This document shows, one piece after another, positions 9,503 through 18,215 of a DNA stretch of 64,000 nt. This DNA comes from an uncultured Nioella sp. Its GTDB lineage: Bacteria; Pseudomonadota; Alphaproteobacteria; Rhodobacterales; Rhodobacteraceae. The notes beneath the pieces were generated by a model. It made no database searches and was not told the origin of the DNA. It was given only the letters and a program-made list of their open reading frames with translations. Position numbers and translations under genes: made by a program. Each line of letters starts with the position of its first letter. Position 1 is the stretch's first letter. Location of the stretch: assembly GCA_947495575.1 (NCBI GenBank), contig CANLZL010000001.1:186001-250000 (forward strand), written 5' to 3'.

Positions 9503-9895
9503 ATGAAAACCATCGCACTCGCATCTGTCCTCGTCGCAGCTGTTGCCGCTCCTTCCTTTGCTTCTGACAGCCTGGCCCGCTCTTTGAATGTGGAGCCCGG
9601 CGTTTACTCGACCGCACAGCTGATCCAATTGCGCGACGCGGTTGAAAACCAAGATACGGCTTATATCGACTTCATCCTGAGCGGCGCCGCCAACGGTTCC
9701 GCGTTCAGCGTGAATGCAGACGCTGAAGTGGCTGAGTTCCGCGCTCGTGTAGCCCAGGAAAGCGACGAATTCCAATTGGCAGCAGCCATCCGGAATGCCG
9801 GCAATGAAGTGATTTCGACCCAAAGCTTTGGCCACAATGATCGCGCTTCTGCGATCTTCGCTCAGTTGGCAATCGAAGCAGAGGACGACGAATAA
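9503..9895 (+). CDS. small secreted protein of unknown function
   Basis: A 130-residue protein with a typical signal peptide (MKTIALASVLVAAVAAPSFA, cleavage after SFA). The mature part is small, acidic (ending EAEDDE), has no cysteine, and looks largely helical. No family is recognised. It is followed by a GC-rich stem-loop and then by the candidate CCUCCUCCC small RNA. In Rhodobacter such RNAs are cut from the 3' end of small-protein mRNAs, so this gene may be the mRNA partner, although it is not a DUF1127 protein. Confidence 0.7.
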   Translation: MKTIALASVLVAAVAAPSFASDSLARSLNVEPGVYSTAQLIQLRDAVENQDTAYIDFILSGAANGSAFSVNADAEVAEFRARVAQESDEFQLAAAIRNAGNEVISTQSFGHNDRASAIFAQLAIEAEDDE

Positions 9896-9907
9896 TCTTC
9901 GTGCTTT

Positions 9908-9930
9908 GGCGGGCCGCCCAACGGCCCGCC
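9908..9930 (+). terminator. GC-rich stem-loop after the small secreted protein gene
   Basis: Arms ggcgggccg and cggcccgcc form a perfect 9-bp stem with a 5-base loop. No T tract follows, so it may be a processing or mRNA-stabilising hairpin, or a weak terminator with read-through into the candidate small RNA. Confidence 0.55.
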
Positions 9931-9951
9931 TGACCGCGCCGTCCGCTTTGA

Positions 9952-10076
9952 CGCAATCTCCTCCTCCCTGAAAATTGCGCAATTCGCTCGTTTCCCCCCG
10001 GGCGGATTGCACGTCCCAGGTGCGGTGCGGAGACCGGCCCTTGCATACCAAAAGGTGTGCAGGGGTCGGTTTTTTT
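9952..10076 (+). ncRNA. candidate CcsR/cuckoo-type small RNA with CCUCCUCCC loop
   Basis: At 9952-9979 the arms CGCAAT and ATTGCG form a 6-bp stem whose 16-base loop exposes CCTCCTCCC (9960-9968), an anti-Shine-Dalgarno motif. About 50 bases on, 10033-10069 forms a long hairpin (ccggcccttgcatacc / ggtgtgcaggggtcgg) followed by seven T residues (10070-10076), a clear intrinsic terminator. A CCUCCUCCC-loop hairpin plus a terminator hairpin is the known architecture of CcsR (Rhodobacter) and cuckoo RNAs in alphaproteobacteria. The 5' end is a guess. The terminator alone could belong to the upstream gene, but that would not explain the loop motif. Confidence 0.6.
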
Positions 10077-10089
10077 GTGGTAGTGAGGT

Positions 10090-11049
10090 TCAGCCGGACG
10101 CCAAGATATGCTGCGCCAATTGGCCGATGCGTGCGTCAACCTCGTTGGGCGACATGCCTGGGCGCAGGCTGTTGTGATAGAGAATACGAAGCAGCAGTTC
10201 GTCATGCCGGGTCAGGACGCCAAATTCCTCATCATCGTTGAAAATGGACGGGCGGGCCAGCGGGCTGTCATTGGCCAGTCCCATACCTTGGGCGAGCTCT
10301 TCTTCCATGCAGGATTGGCGCATTCGTGGCGGATGTTCTGCACGCACAATCGCAATAGCCTGCTGATAGCCTTGCGCGTACGAAGCGCCGGGCATCGCAA
10401 CAACCATACAAAAAGTGTTGCGGCGCATTCTGAGAATAGCATTTTGGGCAGCACGGCTCATCGACGGCGCCAATTGTTGCAGAACAGACCGGGCGTTGGC
10501 TCGTTCTTCATCACTCAGCACCAGCACATGAAAGTTGCCGGGCCCGTTCGTGACACCTACGGGATGCCCACTGGCGCGCTGCAGGCGATTAGCAACTGAG
10601 CGAAGAGCCGCAATGTCGCTGCGTTGCTGCGCCCCGCTGACGGAGGCACCAAAATGGACGTTGATGCGGATAGGTTGTTCCCATCTACGCAGGGGGGCGG
10701 CGCTGCCGGAATGGCTGGCCCCTCCACCGCGCAGTGAATACTCAGAGCGCATCGCAATCGCCATGAAATTCTCGGCCAGTGTTTGAGGATCAAGGCCCCC
10801 GACGCGCCGATCCTGGCGCAAGTATCCTTGTGACACCAGTTGGCTTTCCATCTGGCGGTAGTAGCGACCCAATTGCGTGCCAAACGGGTCTGCCGCGGAA
10901 ACAGCAATATCGCCGGGCGAGGCGATGGCACGTGTGACTTGTTGAGCGTTGGCCGAACCGGCGGCCCATAGCCCCGCCAAAATGATCGGCAAAGCAAACT
11001 TCATGCGGGCAAGCGCGCCCTTTCGGGGCGTGTTGCGAGTGAAGATCAT
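10090..11049 (-). CDS. DUF2927 domain-containing secreted protein
   Basis: A 319-residue exported protein. After a basic N-terminal stretch a hydrophobic signal (MKFALPIILAGLWAAGSANA) begins at residue 16. The C-terminal half has the DUF2927 landmarks: a cysteine-containing SCMEEELAQGMGLANDSP, the very typical SIFNDDEEFGVLTRHDELLLRILY, and LRPGMSPNEV. The histidine-containing HDELLLRILY block suggests a relation to metal-dependent peptidase-like proteins but activity is unproven. The start at 11049 is kept because ggaggg lies 5 bases upstream, although the n-region is unusually long. Confidence 0.85.
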   Translation of the reverse strand: MIFTRNTPRKGALARMKFALPIILAGLWAAGSANAQQVTRAIASPGDIAVSAADPFGTQLGRYYRQMESQLVSQGYLRQDRRVGGLDPQTLAENFMAIAMRSEYSLRGGGASHSGSAAPLRRWEQPIRINVHFGASVSGAQQRSDIAALRSVANRLQRASGHPVGVTNGPGNFHVLVLSDEERANARSVLQQLAPSMSRAAQNAILRMRRNTFCMVVAMPGASYAQGYQQAIAIVRAEHPPRMRQSCMEEELAQGMGLANDSPLARPSIFNDDEEFGVLTRHDELLLRILYHNSLRPGMSPNEVDARIGQLAQHILASG

Positions 11050-11362
11050 ATATCCCTCCGGCAGCGTGGTCGGTTTCGGGGCTCTGGCGCGGTGAGTGAG
11101 TGCACCTCAGGTCGATATCATCGGCAACCGGTTGCAACACTGTCAACGCATCGGGAAGAAATGTGATCAACGCACCCTTCAAGATCCCGGCGGTCAGCGG
11201 ACTCAGGTGGATGTCAAGCACTTGAAAGAAAACAACTAAATTTCAGGAATTCGGTCTTTGTGCCCGCTGATCACTTTTTCACAGAATGGTGAGGACTGCT
11301 GACAATTGGGGCAGATTTGATGCGGGCATCCTGCCCATTGGCTTAAGAATCGCACAGTTGGC
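11050..11362. other. intergenic region, no gene seen
   Basis: This 313-base stretch between the DUF2927 gene and the end of the ABC exporter contains only short open frames with no recognisable protein. It holds the DUF2927 leader with its ggaggg site at 11055-11060 and presumably its promoter. No other structure is apparent. Confidence 0.45.
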
Positions 11363-13108
11363 TTATAAGTCCGGTGTGATACCGGCCGATTGCAATTGCT
11401 GCAGGCGGGCATAAGCGCCCTTCTTTTCAACCAGCGCATCATGTGTGCCTTGTTCGATCACACGGCCCTTATCGACCACAACGATGTGATCCGCGTTTCG
11501 AATGGTCGACAGGCGGTGGGCTACGATTAGGGTTGTGCGCCCTTCTGAAAGACGCGACAGCGCATCGCCAACCAGCTGCTCAGACCGGGCATCAAGCGCC
11601 GATGTCGGTTCATCCAGTAGCAGGATCGGAGCATCGCGCAACATGGCACGGGCTATGGATACCCGTTGCCGCTGCCCACCAGACAGGCCAGAGCCGCGCG
11701 GACCGACTGGGGTCTTCAGGCCGTGTTGCAGCCCATCCGAGAACAGCAGGACCGAGGCATTTTTCGCCGCCTCGCGGATTTGTGCATCGCTGGCATCAAG
11801 GCGTCCTCGGCGAATGTTCTCTGAGATCGTTTCGTCAAAAAGCGCCGTTTCCTGCCCGACAAGGGCAATCGAGTCGCGCAAGGCATCAATGTCGGCATCC
11901 ATGATATTTGTGCCGCCAAGACTGACCTCGCCGCTGGTCGGGTCAATCAGGCGTGTCACCAGCGAAAACACAGTGCTTTTGCCTGCGCCTGACGGGCCAA
12001 CAAGGGCTGTTGTCTTGCCCTGCTTTGCGGTGAAACTCAGGCCTTGAAGGACTGGTGATTGATCATAGGCGAAATGGATGTCGTCAAAGACAAGATCGCC
12101 ATTGGTTATGGGCTTGGGGCGGGCAGGGGGCAGTATTGCGGGTTGCGCTTCAAGAACGCTGTATAAGCGCTCCAAAGAGGCCAGACCGGTTTGGAAATGT
12201 CCCGCCACCGAGGAAAGTTTGCGCATGGGATCAAACAAGAGGGCAAGGGCGGTAAAGAACGACATGAATTCCCCGACCGTCTTTTCGCCCCCCATGATTT
12301 GACGGCCGCCGTATAATAGGACGGCCAGAAATCCAATAGCGGCAATCACGTCAATGACGGCTGGATTTGCCGCTTTGCCGCGCTCGGCTTTAAGCTGAGA
12401 GGCAAGAAAACCGTCTACTTCACTGTCAAACCGGTCCGCTTCATGGTTTTCAAGGCGGTTGACCTTGATCGAGACCATGCCGTGGAAAATCTCATCCAGT
12501 TGCGTCGAAAGTCGCGCAGCCGCCTCACGGGCGGACCGTGTGGTGCGACGAATGCGTTTTTGAAGAGCTGAAAGTGGCAAAATCAAAAGTGGCACACCGC
12601 AAAGTGCCAGAAGGGCCCAAACCCAATCAGACCAGAACATGACCGCCAATAGGGACAAGACAGAAATCGAGTCCCTTCCCACGCTCATCAAAGCCGCAGA
12701 GGAAACAGATTGCAGGGCAAGTGTATCGCCGCGCACACGTTCAATCAGACCACCCGGAGCATGATCCTGGAAATAGCGGGCATCCAAGCCAAGAAGATGT
12801 CGCAGAAGCCGGGACTGAAGGGCTGTCGTGACCCGCAACCCGATGGTGACAACCAGTATCCTTTGGCCATAGCCGGACAGTGCTCGCACGATAAAAACGC
12901 CAGCGATGGCAATGGCCACCCACGTCGCCGCAGTGGCGTTGCCGGAAACGAAGACTTCGTCAAACAGTGGTCGGATAAGGTAGGATAATGCGCCCAACAT
13001 GCTGCCTTCGATCAGCATGAGGATCATAGCCACAATCAAAAGCGGCCAGTACCGGGCGATGTGGTCGCGCCACAGGCGGATCAACAGACTTTCACTACGG
13101 TCACTCAC
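11363..13108 (-). CDS. ABC exporter, fused permease-ATPase (MsbA-like)
   Basis: A half-transporter ABC exporter of about 581 residues. The first ~310 residues form a six-span membrane domain. The ATPase domain has Walker A GPSGAGKST, Q-loop VGQETALF, signature LSGGQRQR, Walker B ILLLDEPTSALD and H-loop VAHRLS. Sequence and layout recall MsbA/lipid or peptide exporters; the substrate is unknown. Start: a longer frame opens at 13162, but GTG at 13108 overlaps the stop of the upstream phosphatase gene by 8 bases and gives a normal N-terminus, so I prefer it. It follows the phosphatase gene in a likely operon. Confidence 0.88.
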   Translation of the reverse strand: MSDRSESLLIRLWRDHIARYWPLLIVAMILMLIEGSMLGALSYLIRPLFDEVFVSGNATAATWVAIAIAGVFIVRALSGYGQRILVVTIGLRVTTALQSRLLRHLLGLDARYFQDHAPGGLIERVRGDTLALQSVSSAALMSVGRDSISVLSLLAVMFWSDWVWALLALCGVPLLILPLSALQKRIRRTTRSAREAAARLSTQLDEIFHGMVSIKVNRLENHEADRFDSEVDGFLASQLKAERGKAANPAVIDVIAAIGFLAVLLYGGRQIMGGEKTVGEFMSFFTALALLFDPMRKLSSVAGHFQTGLASLERLYSVLEAQPAILPPARPKPITNGDLVFDDIHFAYDQSPVLQGLSFTAKQGKTTALVGPSGAGKSTVFSLVTRLIDPTSGEVSLGGTNIMDADIDALRDSIALVGQETALFDETISENIRRGRLDASDAQIREAAKNASVLLFSDGLQHGLKTPVGPRGSGLSGGQRQRVSIARAMLRDAPILLLDEPTSALDARSEQLVGDALSRLSEGRTTLIVAHRLSTIRNADHIVVVDKGRVIEQGTHDALVEKKGAYARLQQLQSAGITPDL

Positions 13109-13835
13109 GGCGCAATACCCAGTCAAGGATGCGGCTGCTTTTGCGATTTTGCTGAAAGTCACGCATCAAAGTTTCGGGATCATAGACTGATGTTACCCAT
13201 TCAAGAAAGGCGATCCCGGTTTCTGCCTCGGCTTTGGCAAAGCTGGCGACGAAGGCGTCCAGTATACCAGTGCGGGATATCGACAAATGGGCATGGCGGA
13301 TTGAAAGCTGCTTTGCGGCTTCGGTGGCCGGCGTCCCGGTTGCCAGCAGGTAGATGGCCGAGGCCAGACCAGCCCGATCAGCGCCGGACTTGCAATGCAC
13401 CACCAGAGGTTTTGCGGATGTCTTCATCAACTGAACGACACGCAGGATATCATCAGGTTGTGGCGCGCGACTGGAGTAAAGCCCGTCATTGATTAAGGTG
13501 ATACCGAATTCAGCCGCTGAGCGTTCTTCAAGCAAGTAACTGCCCCAATGATTGACGCCACGCAGATTGATTATGGTTTTGACACCCATCTTTGCAAATT
13601 CCGCGATATCGGCGGGTGCAGGTTGATTGGACCGCCAGACCCCCGGCGCAATTTCGAACCTGTTTTTCCAGATGGCCCGAACGATGCCATGATCGCGCCA
13701 AAACATATCTCGTTGGGCGAAACGGTATGCCTTTGGCTCGTCCAACCTATTTGCCCATGTCAGCCGCCATGCCTTCATGCGATCCCGCCTGCGGGCGCGA
13801 TGGCTGCGAAGAGCGGTGCGAAGGGAAGACATCAT
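13101..13835 (-). CDS. dual-specificity/tyrosine phosphatase-like protein
   Basis: A 244-residue cytoplasmic protein with the cysteine phosphatase P-loop HCKSGADRAG near residue 147 (Cx5R), preceded by NLRGVNHWGSYLLEERSAAE as in bacterial dual-specificity-like phosphatases. The Asp general acid is not certain. The N-terminus is basic and lacks a signal peptide. It is immediately upstream of, and overlapping, the ABC exporter gene, hinting at a shared role in envelope lipid or sugar phosphate handling, but this is inference. Confidence 0.8.
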   Translation of the reverse strand: MMSSLRTALRSHRARRRDRMKAWRLTWANRLDEPKAYRFAQRDMFWRDHGIVRAIWKNRFEIAPGVWRSNQPAPADIAEFAKMGVKTIINLRGVNHWGSYLLEERSAAEFGITLINDGLYSSRAPQPDDILRVVQLMKTSAKPLVVHCKSGADRAGLASAIYLLATGTPATEAAKQLSIRHAHLSISRTGILDAFVASFAKAEAETGIAFLEWVTSVYDPETLMRDFQQNRKSSRILDWVLRRE

Positions 13836-13901
13836 TACGTCGGGACCGGGCGTTCAAAAATCAAAGGTGATGGATACGCCTATGGGGCGGGCTCCACAAG
13901 C

Positions 13902-14834
13902 CTAGGGCAGTAGGTAGAGCCAAAAGGACGCTGTCACAACCGTCAGGGCCGTTCCAACAAGAACCGCCGTTGCGGCAACCCGGCGCGCGACGCCATACAT
14001 ATTGGCAAAAACATAGGCATTCACGCCCGGCGCCATGGCCGCCGTGACCACCGCGCTGCGCAATTGAGCATCCGAGATTTCTGTCACGAACCGCCCCATT
14101 CCAAAGGCAACGGCCGGGTGTGCGATCAGGGACAGGGCGCAAATCCAAGCGACTTCCTTTGCGTCACCCTCCGGGCGATAGCGATAAAGGACGCCGCCGA
14201 GGCCAAAAAGAGCAGCGGGAAGTGCTGCGCGGGCCATAAGGTCCAATGCATCAGCCAAAACGCCGGGTATTGGTACGCCTGAGAGGTTGACCAAGAACCC
14301 TAACCCAACGCCGATCATCAGTGCGTTGCGGAACATGGCCGTGATGACCTTTTTGGCAAGGCCGAAGGGACCGGCGCCCCGTGCGGCCACAATCTCCATC
14401 GTCGTAATTCCAAGGAAATAGCAAAATGCGGCATGGACCGAAATTATTGCAAAAGTGGGGGCCAAGGCGTCAGCCCCATAGGCGCGCTCGGTTATGGGCA
14501 GGCCAAGCAAAACGGAATTGGCAAATAGGCTGGCAAACCCAATCGCGACAGCGTCGGGCCATGGACGCCCGAAAAGGAACCGTGCACCCAACAGGCCCGC
14601 AGTAAACCCGAAAGCCGAACCGGTATAGAACGTAAGCAGAAGTGGCCAGTCGAAGTCCTGCCCCAGATCAAGGGTCGAAACAGCGCGGAAAAGCAGACAT
14701 GGAATGGCGAATTTTTGGGTGAAGACCATTAGGGCCTCGACGCCCTCCTGGCTGAACAGATTGCGCCAAACAGCCAGATACCCGGCGCCGACGACGATAA
14801 ATACCGGCAAGACGACAAAGAGGATGTCGAGCAT
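13902..14834 (-). CDS. AEC family transporter
   Basis: A 310-residue membrane protein with about ten hydrophobic segments in two similar halves, as in the auxin efflux carrier (AEC/MleP) family. It begins MLDILFVVLPVFIVVGAGYLA and later has the typical GVNAYVFANMY segment near residue 270. Members move organic acids such as malate or malonate; the substrate here is not known. The ATG directly abuts the TAG of the next gene downstream in the transcript order (MBL hydrolase gene end at 14835 lies upstream), so it is the 3' part of a tight operon. Confidence 0.85.
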   Translation of the reverse strand: MLDILFVVLPVFIVVGAGYLAVWRNLFSQEGVEALMVFTQKFAIPCLLFRAVSTLDLGQDFDWPLLLTFYTGSAFGFTAGLLGARFLFGRPWPDAVAIGFASLFANSVLLGLPITERAYGADALAPTFAIISVHAAFCYFLGITTMEIVAARGAGPFGLAKKVITAMFRNALMIGVGLGFLVNLSGVPIPGVLADALDLMARAALPAALFGLGGVLYRYRPEGDAKEVAWICALSLIAHPAVAFGMGRFVTEISDAQLRSAVVTAAMAPGVNAYVFANMYGVARRVAATAVLVGTALTVVTASFWLYLLP

Positions 14835-15632
14835 CTAGACCTCTGCCGTGATCACCATACCGTCAAAGGCCGGGGTGATATGGTCAGGCGTTTCATTCTC
14901 AAGCGTCTCGTAATCGAGGTCGATATGCATGTTGGTCAGCACCGCGCGATTGGGGGCGATGTCTTCGATCCATGCCAGGGTTTTGCCTAGGTGTGCATGA
15001 GACGGGTGAGGCTCGCGGCGCAAGGCATCAACGATCCATGTATCGAGGTTTTTAAGGGCCGCGCGGCTTTCCTCATAAAGATCGGAAACGTCCGGCAAAT
15101 AGGCCAAGTTTCCAATTCGGAAACCCAAGCTGTCGATATTGCCATGTTTAACTTTGAAAGGCGTAAACGTGATCGGCCCCCCGGGGCCGTCGACCACGAC
15201 GTCACCGCGAATAGCATGGAGGTTCAGGATAGGCGGATAGTCCGAGCCGTCGGGTTGGACAAAGGCATAGCCAAAACGCGACAGCAGATCATTTTGCGTC
15301 GGGCCATCAGCCCAAACCGATAGGCGTTCGCGCATGTTGAAAACGATCATGCGCAAATCGTCGAGGCCATGAGTGTGATCTGCATGCGCATGTGTAAACA
15401 GAACGCCGTGCAATTCGCCAATACCCGCGCCTAGCAATTGCTGCCGTAGGTCAGGCGACGTGTCGATCAGAACGCGCGTGGTTCCGTTCGCCCCGTCTCG
15501 TTCGACAAGGAGTGAGCACCGCTGTCGCCGGTTCTTTGGATTTTCTGGGTCGCATTGCCCCCAATGCCCGCCCAATCGCGGCACGCCGCCAGAGCTGCCG
15601 CAGCCCAGAATTGTGACGCGTATCTCTGCCAT
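14835..15632 (-). CDS. MBL-fold phosphodiesterase (PhnP-like)
   Basis: A 265-residue metallo-beta-lactamase-fold hydrolase. The motif THAHADHTHGLDDLR (HxHxDH) supplies the metal site, with later histidines at KHGNIDSLG, HPSHAHLG and TNMHIDLDY. The GCGSSGGVPRLGG N-terminus and overall order match PhnP/RNase Z-like phosphodiesterases of the alphaproteobacterial tatD-linked type. The start at 15632 shares one base with the tatD stop (TGATG), so translation is coupled. Confidence 0.9.
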   Translation of the reverse strand: MAEIRVTILGCGSSGGVPRLGGHWGQCDPENPKNRRQRCSLLVERDGANGTTRVLIDTSPDLRQQLLGAGIGELHGVLFTHAHADHTHGLDDLRMIVFNMRERLSVWADGPTQNDLLSRFGYAFVQPDGSDYPPILNLHAIRGDVVVDGPGGPITFTPFKVKHGNIDSLGFRIGNLAYLPDVSDLYEESRAALKNLDTWIVDALRREPHPSHAHLGKTLAWIEDIAPNRAVLTNMHIDLDYETLENETPDHITPAFDGMVITAEV

Positions 15633-16438
15633 CAGGCGGCCTGTTGCCATGACTTGGCTTTGGAAAACAGCCGATCGAAGTTTTCTGTCGTTTTGGCGAA
15701 AAACTCTGCCTCGCCGATGCCGAAAGTTTCGGCCGCGCGTTTTGCCGTGTGAGCCGTATAGGCAGGTTCATTGCGTTTTCCGCGGAAGGGTGGTGGGGCC
15801 AGATAGGGGCTGTCTGTTTCGACCAAGATCCGATCAAGCGGCGCATTTGCGAAAATGTCCCGCAGCTCGGCCGATCGTGGAAACGCGGTGATCCCTGACA
15901 TGGACAGATAGAAGCCCAAATCCAACGAAGCTTTGGCCAATTCTGCGGATGAAGAAAAGCAATGCATAACGCAGGAATAAGGACCGTTTCGGTACTCTTC
16001 GGTCAGGATGCGGGCCATATCATCGTCGGCATCCCGAGAATGAATGATTAATGGCAGGCCAGTTTTCCGGGCAGCCTCGACATGGGTGCGAAGGCTGGTT
16101 TTCTGCACTTCAGCGCTTTCCGCAGAGTAGTGGTAGTCGAGGCCCGTTTCACCAATGCCGACGAATTTCGGATGCGCGGCAAGTGCCACCAGTTCATCGA
16201 CCGTCGCCAAGGGTTCTTCTGCGGCGCTCATCGGATGGGTGCCGCCCGCCCAGAATACCGGATCATGTGCGTCCGCAATTGCGCGCACCTGAGGTGCGTT
16301 GCGAAGCCGGGTGCAGATCGACACCATGCGGGTGACGCCGCTTTCCACAGCACGGGCGACGACATCGGGCAATTCATCGGCGAAATCAGGGAAATCGAGG
16401 TGGCAATGGCTGTCCACTATTTCGGGCAGGTCGCTCAT
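15632..16438 (-). CDS. tatD: TatD family metal-dependent hydrolase
   Basis: A 268-residue TIM-barrel hydrolase of the TatD deoxyribonuclease family. Metal ligands are visible in DSHCHLDF (HxH), GETGLDYHY (Glu), IIHSRDAD (His), MHCFSSS (His) and VETDSPYLAP (Asp). The start at 16438 (MSDLPEIVDSHCH) is chosen because aagaagga precedes it and the family begins there; the open frame extends further upstream. The usual neighbours (holB upstream, MBL hydrolase downstream) support it. Confidence 0.93.
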   Translation of the reverse strand: MSDLPEIVDSHCHLDFPDFADELPDVVARAVESGVTRMVSICTRLRNAPQVRAIADAHDPVFWAGGTHPMSAAEEPLATVDELVALAAHPKFVGIGETGLDYHYSAESAEVQKTSLRTHVEAARKTGLPLIIHSRDADDDMARILTEEYRNGPYSCVMHCFSSSAELAKASLDLGFYLSMSGITAFPRSAELRDIFANAPLDRILVETDSPYLAPPPFRGKRNEPAYTAHTAKRAAETFGIGEAEFFAKTTENFDRLFSKAKSWQQAA

Positions 16439-16473
16439 CGGGCCGTCCTTCTTGCGCCGGTCGTTTGGGTTGC

Positions 16474-17607
16474 TCAGAGGGGCAGGCGCGCGGCGGTGCT
16501 GCCAATCCTGTGACACATATCGAGGAGAAGCGCGGCAGGGTCAAGGTTGACCGATTTTCCACGTCGCGCGCGAGCCGTAAGATCGGCAGACAGGTCGGCC
16601 CAGGCACGCCCTGCCGCCAAATTGGGCGCAAGGCGCATAAGCGTTTCGGCCTCTCCCGGAATTATCTCATCCGGGGTCATGGCGGTGGCACCTGTGCGCG
16701 CAAGGCGTGCCAGTACCCTGTCGATTAAATCCAAAGTCAGGTCAAAGCGGGCATCGGCCCCGCGTGCGCCTGCGGATTGAGACAACCTGTTTGCCCGGCC
16801 ACGGTCCATATTGGGAAGCGACGCAAACAGGCCGAGGATCTCGCCATACAAGTCGAGGCCTTTCATCTGGACAAGCGCTGCGGCTTCGCCTGTCGATCCT
16901 GCCGCCAACTGCGCCAGGGCATTCTGATCGGGCACGTCTATTCCGGATTGCTGCAATGCCAGCGCCATGTCTTCGGCCTGTAATGCCGACAAACTGAGGG
17001 TGCGACAGCGTGAACGGATCGTTGGCAGCAAGCGCGACGGCTGGTGCGAAATCAGCAGAAGGATCGCGTTCTTTGGCGGTTCTTCCAGCATTTTCAGTAA
17101 GGCATTGGCCGCGTTTGTATTTAATTCTTCCGCGCTGTCGACAATTACGACGCGCCGACCGCCATCGGTTGCTGATAAGCCGAAGAACCCCTTCATCTTT
17201 CGCACTTCGTCTACCGTGATCACGGATTTTAGTTTGCCGGTTTTTGGGTCTGCGGGACGGCGCAAAAGGCAAAGGCCGGGTTCAGACAGGGCCTGCATTC
17301 TTGCCGAAACAGGATGATTAGCGGAAATGTCCAAGCTGGTTGGGGCCGGGGTGGAGAAAAGGGCGTCTTGATCAGGATCGGAGGGCGGCGTGGCAATCAA
17401 GAACCTGGCCATGCGCCAGGCAAGGGTGGCCTTGCCGATGCCTTTTGGCCCGGTTATCAGCCACGCGTGATGCAATCGACCGGAATTTACCGCATCGAGA
17501 AATGCGGCTTCGGCATCCTTATGGCCAAAAACGTGACGCGCCATTCGAGGATGAGGCGCACCATCGGCCTTGTCTGCTTCGGGCAAACTGTCGCCATCTG
17601 CTTTCAT
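16474..17607 (-). CDS. holB: DNA polymerase III subunit delta'
   Basis: A 377-residue clamp-loader subunit. The N-terminal AAA+ domain has a P-loop GPKGIGKATLAWRMARF near residue 50 and the SRC-like sensor region TIRSRCRTLSL near residue 180, with VIVDSAEELNTNAANALLKMLEEPP, typical of delta'. It works with tau/gamma and delta to load the sliding clamp. Its start overlaps the tmk stop by 4 bases. The order tmk-holB-tatD is the conserved alphaproteobacterial arrangement. Confidence 0.93.
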   Translation of the reverse strand: MKADGDSLPEADKADGAPHPRMARHVFGHKDAEAAFLDAVNSGRLHHAWLITGPKGIGKATLAWRMARFLIATPPSDPDQDALFSTPAPTSLDISANHPVSARMQALSEPGLCLLRRPADPKTGKLKSVITVDEVRKMKGFFGLSATDGGRRVVIVDSAEELNTNAANALLKMLEEPPKNAILLLISHQPSRLLPTIRSRCRTLSLSALQAEDMALALQQSGIDVPDQNALAQLAAGSTGEAAALVQMKGLDLYGEILGLFASLPNMDRGRANRLSQSAGARGADARFDLTLDLIDRVLARLARTGATAMTPDEIIPGEAETLMRLAPNLAAGRAWADLSADLTARARRGKSVNLDPAALLLDMCHRIGSTAARLPL

Positions 17608-18215
17608 CGCAGGGCCGCAAGGGTAGCGGTCAAAATCCGATTGGCCACAACCTCTGGATTGTCATTTGCGTTTATCAAGCGGCATCGGGCAGGGTGCCGG
17701 CGGGCCAAACCTTGAAACCCTTCGCGCAGGGCCCGTTGGAAACCGAGGCCAAACTCCTCGAACCTATCCTCGCCGGAGTCACGGGCAAGTCCGCGCGACA
17801 GGGCGATTTCGGGATCCATATCCAAAATCAACGTCAGGTCAGGTTCCACCCCAATGGCAAGGTCATGTATGCCATCGACCAGAGCGCGTAAATCGCCGCG
17901 TGTTGCGCCCTGGTAGACGCGGGTGGAATCCGCAAACCGGTCGGTAATAACAATCTTACCAGCATCAATGGCCGGTCGGATCGTGCGTTCCAGATGGTCG
18001 CGTCGCGCTGCCGTGAAAAGCAATATTTCGGTTTCGGCAGACCACCGATCCGTGGCCCCTTCGACCAGTAATTTTCGAATTTCTTCAGCCCCCGGCGCAC
18101 CGCCCGGTTCCCGCGTCAGCACTACGTCGCGTCCTTCGCCACGTAAAGCGTCCGCCAGCACGCGCGCCTGTGTGCTCTTGCCAGAGCCATCAATGCCTTC
18201 GAGGGAAATAAACAT
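17604..18215 (-). CDS. tmk: thymidylate kinase
   Basis: A 203-residue dTMP kinase that makes dTDP for DNA synthesis. The P-loop EGIDGSGKSTQ is at residues 6-16, the DRx motif is ITDRFADSTRVYQGA near residue 90, and the TREPGG motif is present near residue 34. Start: MFISLEGIDG at 18215 shares one base with the dacA stop, as expected in this tight operon; the frame is open further upstream but the family begins at MFISLEG. Confidence 0.95.
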   Translation of the reverse strand: MFISLEGIDGSGKSTQARVLADALRGEGRDVVLTREPGGAPGAEEIRKLLVEGATDRWSAETEILLFTAARRDHLERTIRPAIDAGKIVITDRFADSTRVYQGATRGDLRALVDGIHDLAIGVEPDLTLILDMDPEIALSRGLARDSGEDRFEEFGLGFQRALREGFQGLARRHPARCRLINANDNPEVVANRILTATLAALR

